This document shows, in pieces, positions 34,437-42,734 of a stretch of 64,000 nucleotides of DNA; position 1 is the first letter of the stretch, and the number at the start of each line of letters is the position of its first letter. Location of the stretch: contig NZ_OESS01000002.1 of assembly GCF_900240285.1 (NCBI RefSeq), forward strand, positions 124,001 through 188,000, written 5' to 3'. Position numbers and translations under genes: made by a program. The notes beneath the pieces were generated by a model. It had not been told where the DNA came from and did not search any database. It worked only from the letters and a program-made list of their open reading frames with translations. Source of the stretch: Halobacillus sp. Marseille-P3879 (GTDB taxonomy: Bacteria; Bacillota; Bacilli; Bacillales; Halobacillaceae).

Positions 34437-35363
34437 TTGAAACTGAAAAAGTGGGTACCTGTTGTAGCAGGATTTCTAGCTGTATTTTTAGTAGGTTGTA
34501 CAAGTGACAATTCGAATGAAGAGGATCAAAGCGAGGAAAAGAATTCTTCAGAGGAGTCGAATGAAGAGCCTGATCCAGAAAACATCGTATCTCTTATTGA
34601 GCAGTTGAGCTTTGATGCAGAGGTGGATTCAACAGATGAAGGAGTTAATTTTAATTTCTTTATCTCAAATGAAGCCGAGGAGCCGATTATTCTTGGCTTT
34701 AATTCCAGCCAGAAGTATGAAATTGTGCTGGAAAACGAGGAGGGAGAGGAAGTATATAAATACTCGAATGAACAAGCTTTCTCTCAGCAGCTGACTACAG
34801 AAGAGCTTGAACCCGGTGATCAACTCGAAGCTAATGAAACGTTAGAAGAAGATCTTCCTCCTGGTGAATATGACGCGAAGATGTCATTTTTAGTTACTTC
34901 TATTAATGATCAGCCCCTCGAGACAAAACCGTTTGAAATTACGGAGTCCGTAACAGTAGGCGGCGGGGAATCTGAACAGGAAGCCGAAGCGGCAGAACAG
35001 TTTGAAGCCAGCAGTAATGAGGAAGTGACTGAAGAAGTTGAGGCCAGCTCAAATGGAGAAGAAATTTTTAGAGAAATGACCTTAACAGGCGAAAATGGAG
35101 AATATACAGTATCCGGGGAAGCTAAAGTATCGGGTGGCGAGTTTTTCTACAATGTTGAGGATGGGCACAATGTCTTAATTGAAGAGGAAACAGCTCAAGT
35201 CGAGGATGTGAATGCAGAGTGGTCCGCCTTTGAAATTAATGTTTCTCTCAGTGAAGACGACCTACCTGAAAGCGGGTCTCTTATTATGACGATGTTTGAA
35301 CGGGATGGAGACAATCAGCCCATTAATATGAACTTTGTACCACTTGATAATTTTGATGAATAA
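34437..35363 (+). CDS. Acidic lipoprotein with BsuPI-like and Gmad2-like domains
   Basis: About 308 residues. A lipobox (FLVGC) makes it a likely lipoprotein of the outer membrane face. After an acidic, serine-rich linker (~25-50) comes a BsuPI-type beta domain (~55-155), a second acidic linker (EAEAAEQFEASSNEEVTEE), then a C-terminal domain like Gmad2/spore-germination Ig-like domains (~205-305, ENGEYTVSGEAKVSGGEFF). The very acidic composition fits a halophile. The start is TTG 34437 after AAAAGG; GTG 34434 is an alternative. It sits 21 bp after yitT. Function unknown. Confidence 0.78.
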   Translation: MKLKKWVPVVAGFLAVFLVGCTSDNSNEEDQSEEKNSSEESNEEPDPENIVSLIEQLSFDAEVDSTDEGVNFNFFISNEAEEPIILGFNSSQKYEIVLENEEGEEVYKYSNEQAFSQQLTTEELEPGDQLEANETLEEDLPPGEYDAKMSFLVTSINDQPLETKPFEITESVTVGGGESEQEAEAAEQFEASSNEEVTEEVEASSNGEEIFREMTLTGENGEYTVSGEAKVSGGEFFYNVEDGHNVLIEEETAQVEDVNAEWSAFEINVSLSEDDLPESGSLIMTMFERDGDNQPINMNFVPLDNFDE

Positions 35364-35373
35364 CAATAAAGCT

Positions 35374-35632
35374 GAGACAAAAAACGAACAATAAAAATTA
35401 AACGCAGATATCATGAGCTAAGTCAGGATGCTTAAGGTTCCTGTGGCCCTGCGCGAGCTTAAGATTTTACAGGAAAGCGTTCTTTGCTTTTTCGAGAAAA
35501 TTGAGGCTAACCGTGAGAAAGCGGTGTATTTTAACGGAGCGATGGTCAAAATCTATTCTCGGCACAAAAATAATCCGAACTGATTTTAACAAAATCATTC
35601 GGATTATTTTTAGCTTTATTCAGTTTTGTCCC
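35374..35632 (-). repeat. Dispersed ~260-bp intergenic repeat, copy A (inverted)
   Basis: Read on the minus strand it starts GGGACAAAACTGAATAAAGC and aligns with copies at 41455 and 46151. Its ends form short terminal inverted repeats (GAGACAAAA at 35374 and TTTTGTCCC at 35624). A long hairpin at 35568-35609, AAATAATCCGAA/TTCGGATTATTT extended by TGATTTT/AAAATCA, may act as a terminator. No coding frame spans it. This fills the gap between the lipoprotein gene and the next gene. Confidence 0.85.
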
Positions 35633-35714
35633 AAACTCCCGCTTGTGGGGAAAACTCCACAAGTATTTGTTATACTTCGCTGACGAAGCAATAGAAGACA
35701 AACCCCAGCCAGAC

Positions 35715-35978
35715 TTAGTAGCCGAATTCTGTCAAAATGCCTTCTACTTTGGGTGTAAGTACTTCCCAATCTGTATCCGGGAGACGATTTACCGTGATGA
35801 AATTCTGAAAGCCAAATACATTATCGACACCGTCAAGCTCCATTAATTGGTTCATAATGTCATATTCACTCTTTTGTCCAGGCATAACAGATACACTTCC
35901 ATCTCCTTGAAATATAAGCGAGTCTGTCGTAAATTTACGTGCATTTGGATTCGGTGTTTCTTCTACTGTGATTGCCAT
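35715..35978 (-). CDS. NifU N-terminal (Nfu_N/Scaffold) domain protein
   Basis: 87-residue protein, MAITVEETPNPNARKFTTDS, matching the Nfu_N domain that in larger proteins precedes the iron-sulfur NifU domain. It has no cysteine pair of its own, so it cannot bind a cluster alone. The start at 35978 is chosen for its 7-base gap from AGGAGG; an ATG two codons earlier is too close. Role in iron-sulfur protein assembly or metal handling is inferred from the family. Confidence 0.87.
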   Translation of the reverse strand: MAITVEETPNPNARKFTTDSLIFQGDGSVSVMPGQKSEYDIMNQLMELDGVDNVFGFQNFITVNRLPDTDWEVLTPKVEGILTEFGY

Positions 35979-36110
35979 ATTCATTCCTCCTAACATCCTT
36001 GTACTCATTTATTTTAGCAGAAAAAAAATAAACTCTAAACTCAGAGCCTAAATGTTTCAATATCTTCGAAATAGTATGGTACAATGTGAACACTTTCAGG
36101 GAGGTATGAG

Positions 36111-36944
36111 ATGGAAGCGAGATTAATAGATGTACTGCAGCCAATTAAGGAAAATGACTACACGATTCCCGAAGGTCAGAATTTGTCAGAACTGACTACG
36201 ATTATGCTCCAGCGGATAGGAGCTCTTGACCCGGTATTAAGGGATGATTTGATTCATCAGATTTTTAAAAATTTTATAGAGCGGGATTATTACAACCATG
36301 ATCAGCTCAAGAACATCCTTCGATCCATTCTGAATAAAAATTATCTTTTTTATAGAATAAAGATGTCTGCTAGAGAAGAGAATGCTGTATTTAAGAGAAG
36401 CTTTTCTGTACTGCTGATTCCACCGATTATGAAGAAGCACCAGCAGACTGGATTGTTAAGCGAGGCAGAAGTCCATCGTGTATGGGATAACCTGAAACGC
36501 TACATGGAGCAGGAGAAGGATCACCGTGGATATATTAAAGGTAAAGGATGGGCACACTCCATGGCTCATGCAGCTGATGCAATAGACAGCGTCGCCGCTT
36601 GTGACGAGATTACCCGTCAAGAAGTTATCGATATGCTGCCTGTGATCCGCCGTCAATTTCTCATTGATCAACCTTACTTATTTGATGAAGAAGAACGAAT
36701 GGTTACAGCTGTAATAACGATGTTTCAGAAGATTGAAGATCATGAGAGAGTGGAGTGGTTAAGGACCTTATTATATGAAAGAAAGAGCTGGGATGACCCT
36801 TCAGAAGAAATTATAATTAATAACAGTAAGCATTTTCTCCGCGCGCTATATTTTAGAAACTTAGATTACCCTTGTGATACAGGCCATCTTCGTGAAGTTT
36901 TAGAAGAAATATTACGGGAACTTAGAAAGCAAGAAGCATACTAA
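36111..36944 (+). CDS. DUF2785 domain protein
   Basis: 277-residue cytoplasmic, mostly helical protein. The central stretch KGKGWAHSMAHAADAIDSVA is the conserved DUF2785 motif. An N-terminal LSELTTIMLQRIGALDPVLRDD helix pair precedes it. Function unknown. The start follows GGGAGG. A small membrane-protein gene follows 20 bp downstream. Confidence 0.82.
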   Translation: MEARLIDVLQPIKENDYTIPEGQNLSELTTIMLQRIGALDPVLRDDLIHQIFKNFIERDYYNHDQLKNILRSILNKNYLFYRIKMSAREENAVFKRSFSVLLIPPIMKKHQQTGLLSEAEVHRVWDNLKRYMEQEKDHRGYIKGKGWAHSMAHAADAIDSVAACDEITRQEVIDMLPVIRRQFLIDQPYLFDEEERMVTAVITMFQKIEDHERVEWLRTLLYERKSWDDPSEEIIINNSKHFLRALYFRNLDYPCDTGHLREVLEEILRELRKQEAY

Positions 36945-36964
36945 CGAGAGCGGAGGTATGTGCT

Positions 36965-37390
36965 GTGTTCGTTAAGTGGGGCATCTATATAGGTACCACA
37001 TCCGGATTAGCTTTAGGTATTTACATGTGGTTTGCCGAGCTCATCACTGGAAAGAGAGTCTACACGCTATTAATGAATGTGGACTTCATTCCCTTCCTTG
37101 GGGAGGTGAACTGGCCTGTATTTGTCGAGTGGCTGTTTCATCTTGTGGTATCGTGGGCAGCTGGTATTTTATTTTGTTATCTTTTTATGAAAAAAATAAA
37201 AATCACTATGATGCGCCAGTGGATTGCCGCTTTTGTTTTATCAGGAGCGGCAGCGTTATCATATTTCCCGTTAACCGTTCTGGCTATGAAACAAACTCCA
37301 TCTTTAACAGATGGAGAAGCAATCGCTTTATGGGCAGTCGGGCATATGATCTATGCGATCGTTTTAAAATCATCCTATTATAGAACATAA
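36965..37390 (+). CDS. Hypothetical membrane protein, four helices
   Basis: 141 residues, GTG start preceded by GGAGG. Four hydrophobic segments (about 6-24, 56-76, 84-103, 115-135). It somewhat resembles YagU-like small membrane proteins (TTSGLALGIYMWFAEL) but I cannot assign a family. Downstream of, and probably co-transcribed with, the DUF2785 gene. Confidence 0.7.
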   Translation: MFVKWGIYIGTTSGLALGIYMWFAELITGKRVYTLLMNVDFIPFLGEVNWPVFVEWLFHLVVSWAAGILFCYLFMKKIKITMMRQWIAAFVLSGAAALSYFPLTVLAMKQTPSLTDGEAIALWAVGHMIYAIVLKSSYYRT

Positions 37391-37394
37391 TATA

Positions 37395-37419
37395 AACAGC
37401 CGGCTCCCGGCTGTTTTTT
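37395..37419 (+). terminator. Terminator after the membrane protein gene
   Basis: A 9-bp stem AACAGCCGG/CCGGCTGTT with a three-base loop and TTTTT. Confidence 0.88.
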
Positions 37420-37530
37420 CTCAATCTAAAACACCGCATTTCATTTCGGATAAGGGCTGTGAATGTTATTGGGCCGGCCAAAAATTGGAGCATGAGCGCT
37501 TTAAGTAAAAGCAGACAGGCCTGAAAGATA

Positions 37531-37562
37531 TAAAAGAGACCAGACTCATGTAGAGTCTGGTC
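37531..37562 (-). terminator. Terminator of the DUF3813 gene (minus strand)
   Basis: A perfect 10-bp stem GACCAGACTC/GAGTCTGGTC lies just beyond the gene, followed on the minus strand by TCTTTTA. Confidence 0.78.
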
Positions 37563-37569
37563 ATAAAGG

Positions 37570-37794
37570 TTATCGCATGTTATTCTGCTGCTGTCCGTTG
37601 TGTTCAGCTTCAAGCTTTTGTTCTAGCTGCTGTAGCTCTTGCTTCTCTTCTTGAGAGCACTGGCTATATGCAGATTGAATAGCTTGTTTTGCAGCTTGCA
37701 TTTCTTCTGGACTAGCATGATCGCCGCCTCTTTGACGTCCCTGTGTCATACGGCTTACAGCATTACGTGCGTTTTCAAATAGGGAATTGGCCAT
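37570..37794 (-). CDS. DUF3813-like small protein
   Basis: 74 residues: MANSLFENARNAVSRMTQG then a charged helical region rich in Gln/Glu (EEKQELQQLEQKLEAEH). It looks like the short Bacillus DUF3813 proteins. GGAGGG at the end of the preceding small gene is its ribosome site, one base separates the two genes, so they are one operon. Function unknown. Confidence 0.78.
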   Translation of the reverse strand: MANSLFENARNAVSRMTQGRQRGGDHASPEEMQAAKQAIQSAYSQCSQEEKQELQQLEQKLEAEHNGQQQNNMR

Positions 37795-37795
37795 T

Positions 37796-37933
37796 TTAAA
37801 ACCCTCCTACTGTGTGCTGGTCTGCTTCCATTTCCTTGCGCTTTGCATCGGAAAGGCGTTTCGGTTCCATTTGACGTTCATCAAATGGACGTACTTCAGT
37901 CCAACGTTTGTCTTCTTTGTTTTGCTTATCCAT
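37796..37933 (-). CDS. Small conserved-looking protein, 45 residues
   Basis: A 45-residue highly charged protein (MDKQNKEDKRWTEVRPFDER ... TVGGF) preceded by AGGAGGCGAATGTC. Codon use and the strong ribosome site support translation. It ends one base before the DUF3813 gene and supplies that gene's ribosome site. I recognise no family; no membrane segment or cysteines. Confidence 0.68.
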   Translation of the reverse strand: MDKQNKEDKRWTEVRPFDERQMEPKRLSDAKRKEMEADQHTVGGF

Positions 37934-37953
37934 GACATTCGCCTCCTGTCACA

Positions 37954-37983
37954 AAAAAAGCCTGAACGCTTTTGTGCGTCCAA
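37954..37983 (-). terminator. Weak terminator of yitU (minus strand)
   Basis: On the minus strand ACGC-ACAAAA-GCGT is followed by a T7 tract. The 4-bp stem is short; it lies upstream of the 45-residue gene. Confidence 0.4.
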
Positions 37984-38031
37984 GCTTAGTATGACCAGAC
38001 CCTATATAGTTACTCAAGGAAAAATCTAACT

Positions 38032-38856
38032 CTACATCGCTTTACGATTTAATTTTAAATAATCAGTAAGAAATTCTCCAATTCCATTTCGTTCATTTGT
38101 ATCGACTACAAAATTTGCCATGTTTTTCAGTTCTTCAATGGCGTTTCCCATGGCTACTCCTACTCCGGCATAGTCAATCATTTCAAAATCATTATCTTCA
38201 TCACCAAATGCGATAATGCGATCCTTTGGAATGTGATAATAATGGGCAATCTTCTTCAGTCCAACAGCTTTATTCATTCCAGCACGAACAATTTCAATTA
38301 CGTGCCATGGCGCCCCCCATTTTCGGTGTTCAATTAACTCCGCATGAACATCCAGTTCTTCCCTCAGAATTTTAATTTTTTCTTCTTCGGGGTGGATAAG
38401 CAGAGAAGTTGGATCTTCCTGCAAGTTATTCTGCAAGCTTCCGACGTTAACAGGATTATCATCATTCGTATGGAAAATTTCCATTATCTCAGAATCATAT
38501 TGATCGAGGTAAACCGAATCTTTTACTTCAGCTAATATATTTTTCACTCCGAGCTCATGACAAGTATGGATAATCTTATGAGCGGTTCTTATCGAAAGTG
38601 GTGAATGAAGCGCATCCCAGTTTTTGTTTTTTGGATGATGAATAAGCGCTCCGTTAAAGTTGACCATTGGAGTTTCTAATCCTAATTGGTTGTAGAAATC
38701 AATACTTGCTCTGTGTGGACGCCCTGTAGCGATGCATACGACATGACCATTGTTGATTGCGTTAAGGACCACCTGTTTTGTTTCAGGGTTAATTTGTTTA
38801 TCATCTGTTAATAGTGTGCCATCCAGATCCAATGCAATTAAATGTTGATTCTTCAT
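38032..38856 (-). CDS. yitU: HAD-superfamily phosphatase (Cof type, YitU-like)
   Basis: 274 residues. HAD motif I is DLDGTLLTDD, motif II region ATGRP, and motif IV GDEDNDFEM; the C2-type cap lies between. Likely dephosphorylates sugar phosphates or flavin precursors (B. subtilis YitU is implicated in flavin synthesis). The start at 38856 follows GAGGTG; six more residues are possible upstream. Divergent from yitV. Confidence 0.9.
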   Translation of the reverse strand: MKNQHLIALDLDGTLLTDDKQINPETKQVVLNAINNGHVVCIATGRPHRASIDFYNQLGLETPMVNFNGALIHHPKNKNWDALHSPLSIRTAHKIIHTCHELGVKNILAEVKDSVYLDQYDSEIMEIFHTNDDNPVNVGSLQNNLQEDPTSLLIHPEEEKIKILREELDVHAELIEHRKWGAPWHVIEIVRAGMNKAVGLKKIAHYYHIPKDRIIAFGDEDNDFEMIDYAGVGVAMGNAIEELKNMANFVVDTNERNGIGEFLTDYLKLNRKAM

Positions 38857-38972
38857 TGTTTTCACCTCATTCATAGTAACAGTTTAGCGATAACAGGATG
38901 CAAATGCAATCTTCAGTACCTAATCCTTTCCAATAGGTTCTTCTGGTGTTACGATATTAATTATACAAAAGA

Positions 38973-39002
38973 ACATGTAAATTTCGACAAAGTACATGTA
39001 AA
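38973..39002. promoter_or_regulatory. Direct repeat ACATGTAAA upstream of yitV
   Basis: ACATGTAAA at 38973 and again at 38994, 21 bp apart (two helix turns), just before yitV. Could be a regulator-binding pair. Confidence 0.35.
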
Positions 39003-39027
39003 GATTGTAAGAAAGGAACACAAACTC

Positions 39028-39792
39028 ATGATAGGCATTTATCGGGAAACCATAAAAAACATCCCCGTGTTAGTAATTGTAGACGCAGAAAAATATGACC
39101 AGCCGCTTCCTGTTTTTACATACTTTCATGGGTTTACTTCAGCAAAAGAGCACAACCTGCCACAAGCATTTTTACTTGCTCAAAAAGGGTATCGTATCGT
39201 TCTGCCGGATAGCTTATATCATGGGGAGCGTACAGATGATTTATCTAAGGAAGAACTCAGTTTTAAGTTTTGGGATATCGTCTACCAAAACTTAAAGGAC
39301 CTTCAGGATTTAAAGGACGGTCTTGATCAACGCGAGCTTATTTTAAATCGACGTTTTGGTGTCGGCGGAACATCGATGGGGGGAGTAACAACCAGCGCTG
39401 CACTTACGATGTATCCGTGGATCCAGGCATCTGCAGTTATGATGGGATCCCCTAAACCAGTCGACTTCGCAAAAAAACTGATTAAGGATGTAGAATTGAC
39501 CGGGATTCAACTGCCGATTAGCGAAACAGAGCTTAATGTATTATATAGTTCCCTGCACAGTATTGATTTATCAGCGAACAAAAATAAATTAAATGAAAGA
39601 CCGATCTTTTTCTGGCATGGAGATGCTGATCCAGTTGTACCTTTTGAACACTCTTATGATTTTTATAACGAAATTGTAGAAGAATATAAAAACCCTGAGA
39701 ATATCAGGTTTCTCCGTGAAGTAGGAGTCGATCATAAAGTCAGCCGCTTCGCTGTATTAGAAATGGTTAACTGGCTTGAAATTGTTTTGTAA
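39028..39792 (+). CDS. yitV: Alpha/beta hydrolase (YitV-like)
   Basis: 254-residue cytoplasmic hydrolase. The nucleophile elbow is GGTSMGGVTTS, the acid lies in GDADPVVPFEHS, and the histidine in VDHKVSRFA. FTYFHGFTSAKEHNLP gives the oxyanion region. Length equals B. subtilis YitV (255). The start at 39028 follows AAAGGA; the frame runs upstream through the yitU promoter without homology. Substrate unknown. Confidence 0.88.
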   Translation: MIGIYRETIKNIPVLVIVDAEKYDQPLPVFTYFHGFTSAKEHNLPQAFLLAQKGYRIVLPDSLYHGERTDDLSKEELSFKFWDIVYQNLKDLQDLKDGLDQRELILNRRFGVGGTSMGGVTTSAALTMYPWIQASAVMMGSPKPVDFAKKLIKDVELTGIQLPISETELNVLYSSLHSIDLSANKNKLNERPIFFWHGDADPVVPFEHSYDFYNEIVEEYKNPENIRFLREVGVDHKVSRFAVLEMVNWLEIVL

Positions 39793-39863
39793 GTGTTAGT
39801 GTTTTAATCTACTCGAAATTTTGTTTATAATAGAACATGAATTAACGAGAAGGGGGTACTTTT

Positions 39864-40175
39864 ATGGATGCAGCACTTGAAGAAAATGTTATGGGCGCCC
39901 TTGAAAATGTTATTGACCCTGAACTTGGTATTGATATCGTCAATTTAGGTCTCGTATACGGAGCTGATATGGATGAAAATGGCAATACTACAGTAACAAT
40001 GACATTGACGGCTATGGGTTGTCCTTTAGCAGGTCACATCGAGCAGGATGTAAAACGCGTTCTTGCTGATCTTCCCGAGGTAAATGAAGTGACCGTAAAT
40101 ATCGTATGGAATCCACCTTGGACGAAAGACCGCATGAGCCGATATGCAAAAATTGCCCTTGGAATTCCAGATTGA
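39864..40175 (+). CDS. yitW: MIP18/DUF59-family iron-sulfur assembly factor YitW
   Basis: 103 residues: VIDPELGIDIVNLGLVYG, the conserved cysteine in LTAMGCPLAGHI and the C-terminal IVWNPPWTKDRMS are those of the SufT/PaaD group, involved in iron-sulfur protein maturation. GAAGGGGG precedes the ATG. Downstream of yitV by 71 bp, with its own terminator. Confidence 0.92.
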   Translation: MDAALEENVMGALENVIDPELGIDIVNLGLVYGADMDENGNTTVTMTLTAMGCPLAGHIEQDVKRVLADLPEVNEVTVNIVWNPPWTKDRMSRYAKIALGIPD

Positions 40176-40183
40176 TGAACGTG

Positions 40184-40210
40184 ACCCCTCCTTATTTGGC
40201 AGGGGTTTTT
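40184..40210 (+). terminator. Terminator after yitW
   Basis: ACCCCT/AGGGGT stem with an 11-base loop, then TTTT. Confidence 0.7.
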
Positions 40211-40238
40211 GTTTTATAGGAGGGAGGGGTGAAGTGCA

Positions 40239-40754
40239 TTGGCACCACGGATTTTTCAGGTTGTCGGCTATAAAAACAGTGGAAAAACGACGCTATTAAA
40301 GAAGCTTGTTCAATATTCAAGTAGTATACTGGAAGAACGAGTGATTTATCTTAAACATCATGGACATATCGAACCTCTCTCGCAGAAAGCTAATGATGCA
40401 GATAGTGTTAAGCTGTATCAAAACGGTGCCTTTGCAGCGTGTGTTACTGGGGCTTCTCAGACCCAAATGCATTTAAATATAGAGCTTTCACTGTCTCAGT
40501 TAATTGATTGGCATTTATTTTTAGAGCCTGATCTTATTTTAATTGAAGGTTTTAAGACGGAAAAATACCCTAAAGCTGTAATTTTAAAGGACGAAGCTGA
40601 TCTAAATCTGCTCAACCTGTCTAATATCAAACTTATATTTGTGTGGGATGCTAATATACCATTAGAAACGGAGTTACCTGTTTATCATATAAAGTCATGG
40701 CAGAACTCGATAGGAGATATTTACAGCTGTATAAAAGGGGGGAAGGAAGTATGA
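40239..40754 (+). CDS. mobB: Molybdopterin-guanine dinucleotide biosynthesis protein MobB
   Basis: 171-residue GTP-binding protein with P-loop GYKNSGKTTLLKKL at residues 10-23 and the LILIEGFKTEKYPK block typical of MobB. It assists formation of the guanine dinucleotide form of the molybdenum cofactor. Start is TTG 40239, after GGAGGGAGGGG. It overlaps moaE by 4 bases. Confidence 0.93.
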   Translation: MAPRIFQVVGYKNSGKTTLLKKLVQYSSSILEERVIYLKHHGHIEPLSQKANDADSVKLYQNGAFAACVTGASQTQMHLNIELSLSQLIDWHLFLEPDLILIEGFKTEKYPKAVILKDEADLNLLNLSNIKLIFVWDANIPLETELPVYHIKSWQNSIGDIYSCIKGGKEV

Positions 40755-41218
40755 GCAGACATTTCTATATTACAGAAAATCACATCTCAATAGAGAAAAC
40801 AGTCGAGCTAGTCTCACGGCCTGAAGCAGGGGCAATAAACACGTTCATCGGAACAGTCCGCGAACTGACCAATGGAAAGCGTACTCTTTATCTTGAATAT
40901 CAAGCGTATAAATCAATGGCTGAATCTAAACTGGCGCAAATTGGTGAAGAGATTTCTGTCCGCTGGCCTGAAGCAAGAACAGCGATTGTGCATAGAGTAG
41001 GGCGTTTGGAAATTGAAGACATCGCCGTTGTAATTGCAGTCTCAACACCTCACCGGGCTGACTCTTACGAAGCGAGTCGTTATGCCATTGAAAGAATTAA
41101 GGAAATCGTTCCAATTTGGAAAAAAGAGCACTGGGAAGATGGGGAGGAGTGGATAGGCAATCAGCAAGAAACGAAAGCTTACAGCACAGGAGAACCAGAA
41201 AAGGAGGACTTATCATAA
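40751..41218 (+). CDS. moaE: Molybdopterin synthase catalytic subunit MoaE
   Basis: 155 residues. Transfers sulfur from MoaD thiocarboxylate to precursor Z. INTFIGTVREL, HRVGRLEIEDIAVVIAVSTPHR and the catalytic-lysine region VPIWKKEHWEDGEEW are intact. ATG overlaps the mobB stop (ATGA) after AAGGA. About 15 residues after the catalytic region are a charged tail. Confidence 0.95.
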   Translation: MSRHFYITENHISIEKTVELVSRPEAGAINTFIGTVRELTNGKRTLYLEYQAYKSMAESKLAQIGEEISVRWPEARTAIVHRVGRLEIEDIAVVIAVSTPHRADSYEASRYAIERIKEIVPIWKKEHWEDGEEWIGNQQETKAYSTGEPEKEDLS

Positions 41219-41448
41219 ATAAAATACTATTTTTTGCCGGATTGCAGGAAAAAGTCGGACGTGAGGCTGTAGAGGCTGATTTATCAGGTAAAACAGTGGT
41301 GGAAGTAAAGAATTGGGTGGAACAAAAGTATCAATTGAGCAAAGTGCATGATGCGATGTGTGCGGTTAACGAAGAATTCGCACCCGATACAATTATTATC
41401 CAAGAAAATGATACAGTTGCGCTTATCCCGCCTGTAAGCGGAGGTTAA
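41215..41448 (+). CDS. moaD: Molybdopterin synthase sulfur-carrier subunit MoaD, non-canonical start
   Basis: About 77 residues: NKILFFAGLQEKVG at the N-terminus and the C-terminal VALIPPVSGG, whose Gly-Gly is thiocarboxylated. A perfect AAGGAGG at 41201-41207 is followed in frame only by CTT, ATC (41212) and ATA (41215) before the conserved strand, with no ATG, GTG or TTG. I place the start at ATA 41215 (7-base gap), ATC being the alternative. The next canonical codon, TTG 41242, would delete the first beta strand. Overlaps moaE by 4 bases. Confidence 0.85.
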   Translation: MNKILFFAGLQEKVGREAVEADLSGKTVVEVKNWVEQKYQLSKVHDAMCAVNEEFAPDTIIIQENDTVALIPPVSGG

Positions 41449-41454
41449 AAAAGT

Positions 41455-41715
41455 TAGGTCAAATCTGGATAAAGCATAAAATAATCCGAACGATTGTGTT
41501 GAAATCAGTTCGGATTATTTTTGTGCCGGGAAAGATTTTGACCATCGCTCCGTCAAAATACTCCGTTTTATTGCGGTCACGGCGTCAGCTTCCTAAGAAA
41601 AACAAAGAGCGTTTTCCTGCGGGATTTTTGGCTCGCGCTGTTCCCACAGGTATTAAGCATTTTGACTACGCTCAGTAATCTGCGTTTATAGTATTCAATT
41701 TTTTTGCTGTCATTG
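41455..41715 (+). repeat. Dispersed ~260-bp intergenic repeat, copy B
   Basis: Direct orientation. It begins GGTCAAATCTGGATAAAGC and holds the hairpin AAATAATCCGAAC/GTTCGGATTATTT at 41479-41520, then the body with TTTTGACCATCGCTCCGT and AAAGAGCGTTTTCCTG, ending near TCTGCGTTTATAG and a T-rich run. It occupies the whole gap between moaD and uppP; no gene is seen there. Confidence 0.85.
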
Positions 41716-41761
41716 CTGGATTTATGCTTTAGCCTTTTTTGATAAACGTCCTTAGATGTAT

Positions 41762-42571
41762 TTATAAGAAGTACCAGACAAGACTACCTACGATAAAGCA
41801 GTAAATAGCAAAGTATTTCAAATTGCCTTCTGCCATAATGTTCATGAACCACTTCAATGAAAAATAAGATGCCACAATGGAGGCGAGAAAGGCCACTAAA
41901 TAACTTGGCCATAAGGTGGCTAAATCATCTTCAAGAAGGTCGCCCACTGATAGGAGCATGGTACCTGCGCTGACAGGAATAAATAATAGAAAAGAGAAAC
42001 GAAGCGCCGTTTCCTGTTTAGTACCAAGCAGCATGGCCGCAACAATGGTTGCCCCAGAACGGCTGATCCCCGGCACTAATGCAACAGCCTGTGCAAAACC
42101 AATAATTAAAGCATCCTTCCAGGTCAGCATACCATCACCTTTTCTTCCGCGGAGGTTCCGGATGGACCAAAGAGCGATTCCAGTAATAATAAGAGTAATC
42201 CCTACTACATAGGTTTGCCCTTTAAGCCCGTCAAACGAATCCTTGAACAATATACCGATAACCCCCGCCGGAAGCGTGGCAATAATTAAGTAAATAATAA
42301 ACTCAAAGTCATCTTTTTGCCGAGTATCCTTCGTAATCAGGTAACCGATACTATTCCTAAATAGTCGTACAATATCATTACGGTAAATGATTAATACGGC
42401 AATCAATGACCCGAAATTTACCATGACTTCAAATTCTAAACCTTCAATCCTCAAGTTCATTAGATCCTGTAAAATAACTAAATGCCCACTTGATGAAATC
42501 GGAATTGGTTCAGTAAAACCTTGAAAAATCCCTAAAAATAAGTATTTTATGATCATCCATATTTGTTCCAT
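41762..42571 (-). CDS. uppP: Undecaprenyl-diphosphatase UppP (BacA)
   Basis: 269-residue membrane enzyme recycling undecaprenyl pyrophosphate for cell-wall synthesis; confers bacitracin tolerance. Both active-site motifs are seen: [14 protein letters not shown] near the N-terminus and [10 protein letters not shown] in the middle. Eight hydrophobic segments. The ATG is preceded by AAGGAGG. Confidence 0.95.
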   Translation of the reverse strand: MEQIWMIIKYLFLGIFQGFTEPIPISSSGHLVILQDLMNLRIEGLEFEVMVNFGSLIAVLIIYRNDIVRLFRNSIGYLITKDTRQKDDFEFIIYLIIATLPAGVIGILFKDSFDGLKGQTYVVGITLIITGIALWSIRNLRGRKGDGMLTWKDALIIGFAQAVALVPGISRSGATIVAAMLLGTKQETALRFSFLLFIPVSAGTMLLSVGDLLEDDLATLWPSYLVAFLASIVASYFSLKWFMNIMAEGNLKYFAIYCFIVGSLVWYFL

Positions 42572-42691
42572 ATAGACTTGTCCTCCTTGATTAAACTAAC
42601 GAAATAAAACCATTCGAATTTATTTTCCATTATATGTACGAAACGCTTATAATTTTTATTACAAAAGAGCAATGAAAACGCATTAAACCCA

Positions 42692-42723
42692 ATAAAAAAA
42701 CGCTGCTAAAAGGTAGCAACGTT
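42692..42723. terminator. Terminator of the DUF2929 gene
   Basis: AACGCTGCTA pairs with TAGCAACGTT (one G-U) around AAAGG. It is followed by a T-run on the minus strand, next to the small membrane gene. Confidence 0.82.
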
Positions 42724-42734
42724 TTTAAAAGGGA

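Noticed and set aside
41116-41448. moaD read from ATG 41116 as a 110-residue protein
   Set aside because: The extra N-terminus lies within moaE in another frame, has no ribosome site and is not part of the MoaD family.
42672-42690. A TGAAAACGCATTAA sequence resembling a cre site near uppP
   Set aside because: It breaks the consensus at several fixed positions.
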